A DNA stretch of 21,903 bases from an uncultured Anaerolineaceae bacterium. GTDB taxonomy: Bacteria > Chloroflexota > Anaerolineae > Anaerolineales > Anaerolineaceae. A program made the position numbers and the translations under genes. The DNA lies in assembly GCA_937920255.1 (NCBI GenBank), contig CALDSL010000221.1, forward strand, positions 1 to 21,903, read 5' to 3'. The notes under the pieces are model-generated. The model did no database searches. It had not been told where the DNA came from and was given only the letters and a program-made list of their open reading frames with translations. Numbering within the stretch: the first letter of the stretch is position 1; each line of letters begins with the position of its first letter. This document shows positions 21,875-21,903 of this stretch, one piece after another.

Positions 21875-21903
21875 CATCGTAGAGACGCAAGATTTTGCGT
21901 CTC
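21875..21903. repeat. Dispersed GTAGAGACGCAA palindrome, cut by window edge
   Basis: CATCGTAGAGACGCAA-GATT-TTGCGTCTC runs off the window. It shares even the CATC flank with the left end of the element at 12735, so it may be the end of another MITE-like copy outside the window. The rest of 21704-21874 shows nothing recognisable. Confidence 0.7.

Overview
The window looks like a chromosomal segment of a Chloroflexota bacterium, probably Anaerolineae-like. This is inferred from gene style: a beta-helix/He_PIG/PxKF surface protein, a Franean1_4349-like small ORF, Crp/Fnr regulators, a DUF6069-type protein, moderately high GC and many palindromic dispersed repeats. No taxonomic marker gene is present, so the assignment is tentative.

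Layout. Positions 1-175 hold tandemly duplicated tRNA 3'-end fragments and a terminator. Positions 371-8604 carry a membrane-anchored SRPBCC protein, a minus-strand run (Crp/Fnr regulator, attenuator-like terminator, small RiPP-precursor-like ORF translationally coupled to a 1312-aa secreted beta-helix protein), a FecR-domain protein and an isochorismatase-type hydrolase. An internally deleted relic of that hydrolase lies upstream. Positions 8718-12629 form a putative respiratory or nitric-oxide-type cluster: a 12-TM histidine-containing membrane protein, a cupin, a PRC-barrel-like protein, a second Crp/Fnr regulator and two small 4-TM proteins. Its intergenic regions share a CGAC-N4-GTCG operator-like box. 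Positions 12630-13234 are non-coding and packed with repeats, including a 255-bp MITE-like element and a 29-bp-stem palindrome.

Positions 13235-17815 are the most striking part. A small HTH protein gene is followed, on the other strand, by a promoter overlapping exact 17-bp operator-like repeats, an HNH endonuclease, seven tRNA genes (Ala, Pro, Arg, Gln, Asn, Leu, His), four RNA elements and a full-length TROVE/vWA (Ro60, Rsr) gene with a strong terminator. All four RNA elements contain GGGCCG, 8-9 nt, then GGTTATC. They resemble the Ro60-binding strand of animal Y RNAs. Two of them are built into complete tRNA bodies (acceptor stem, D arm, T arm), with the Y module replacing the anticodon and variable region, and with the Y module strands in circularly permuted order. 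The array therefore looks like a Ro60 ribonucleoprotein locus in which the protein, several different Y RNAs and tRNAs are packaged together. tRNA-processing enzymes could cut the Y RNAs out of the precursor.

Positions 17816-21903 return to ordinary genes: a PHB-depolymerase/LpqC-type esterase, an MFS transporter, and a fusion of a DUF385/F420-type nitroreductase-like domain with a ketopantoate-reductase-like domain. Copies of the dispersed GTAGAGACGCAA palindrome occur at both ends of this stretch.
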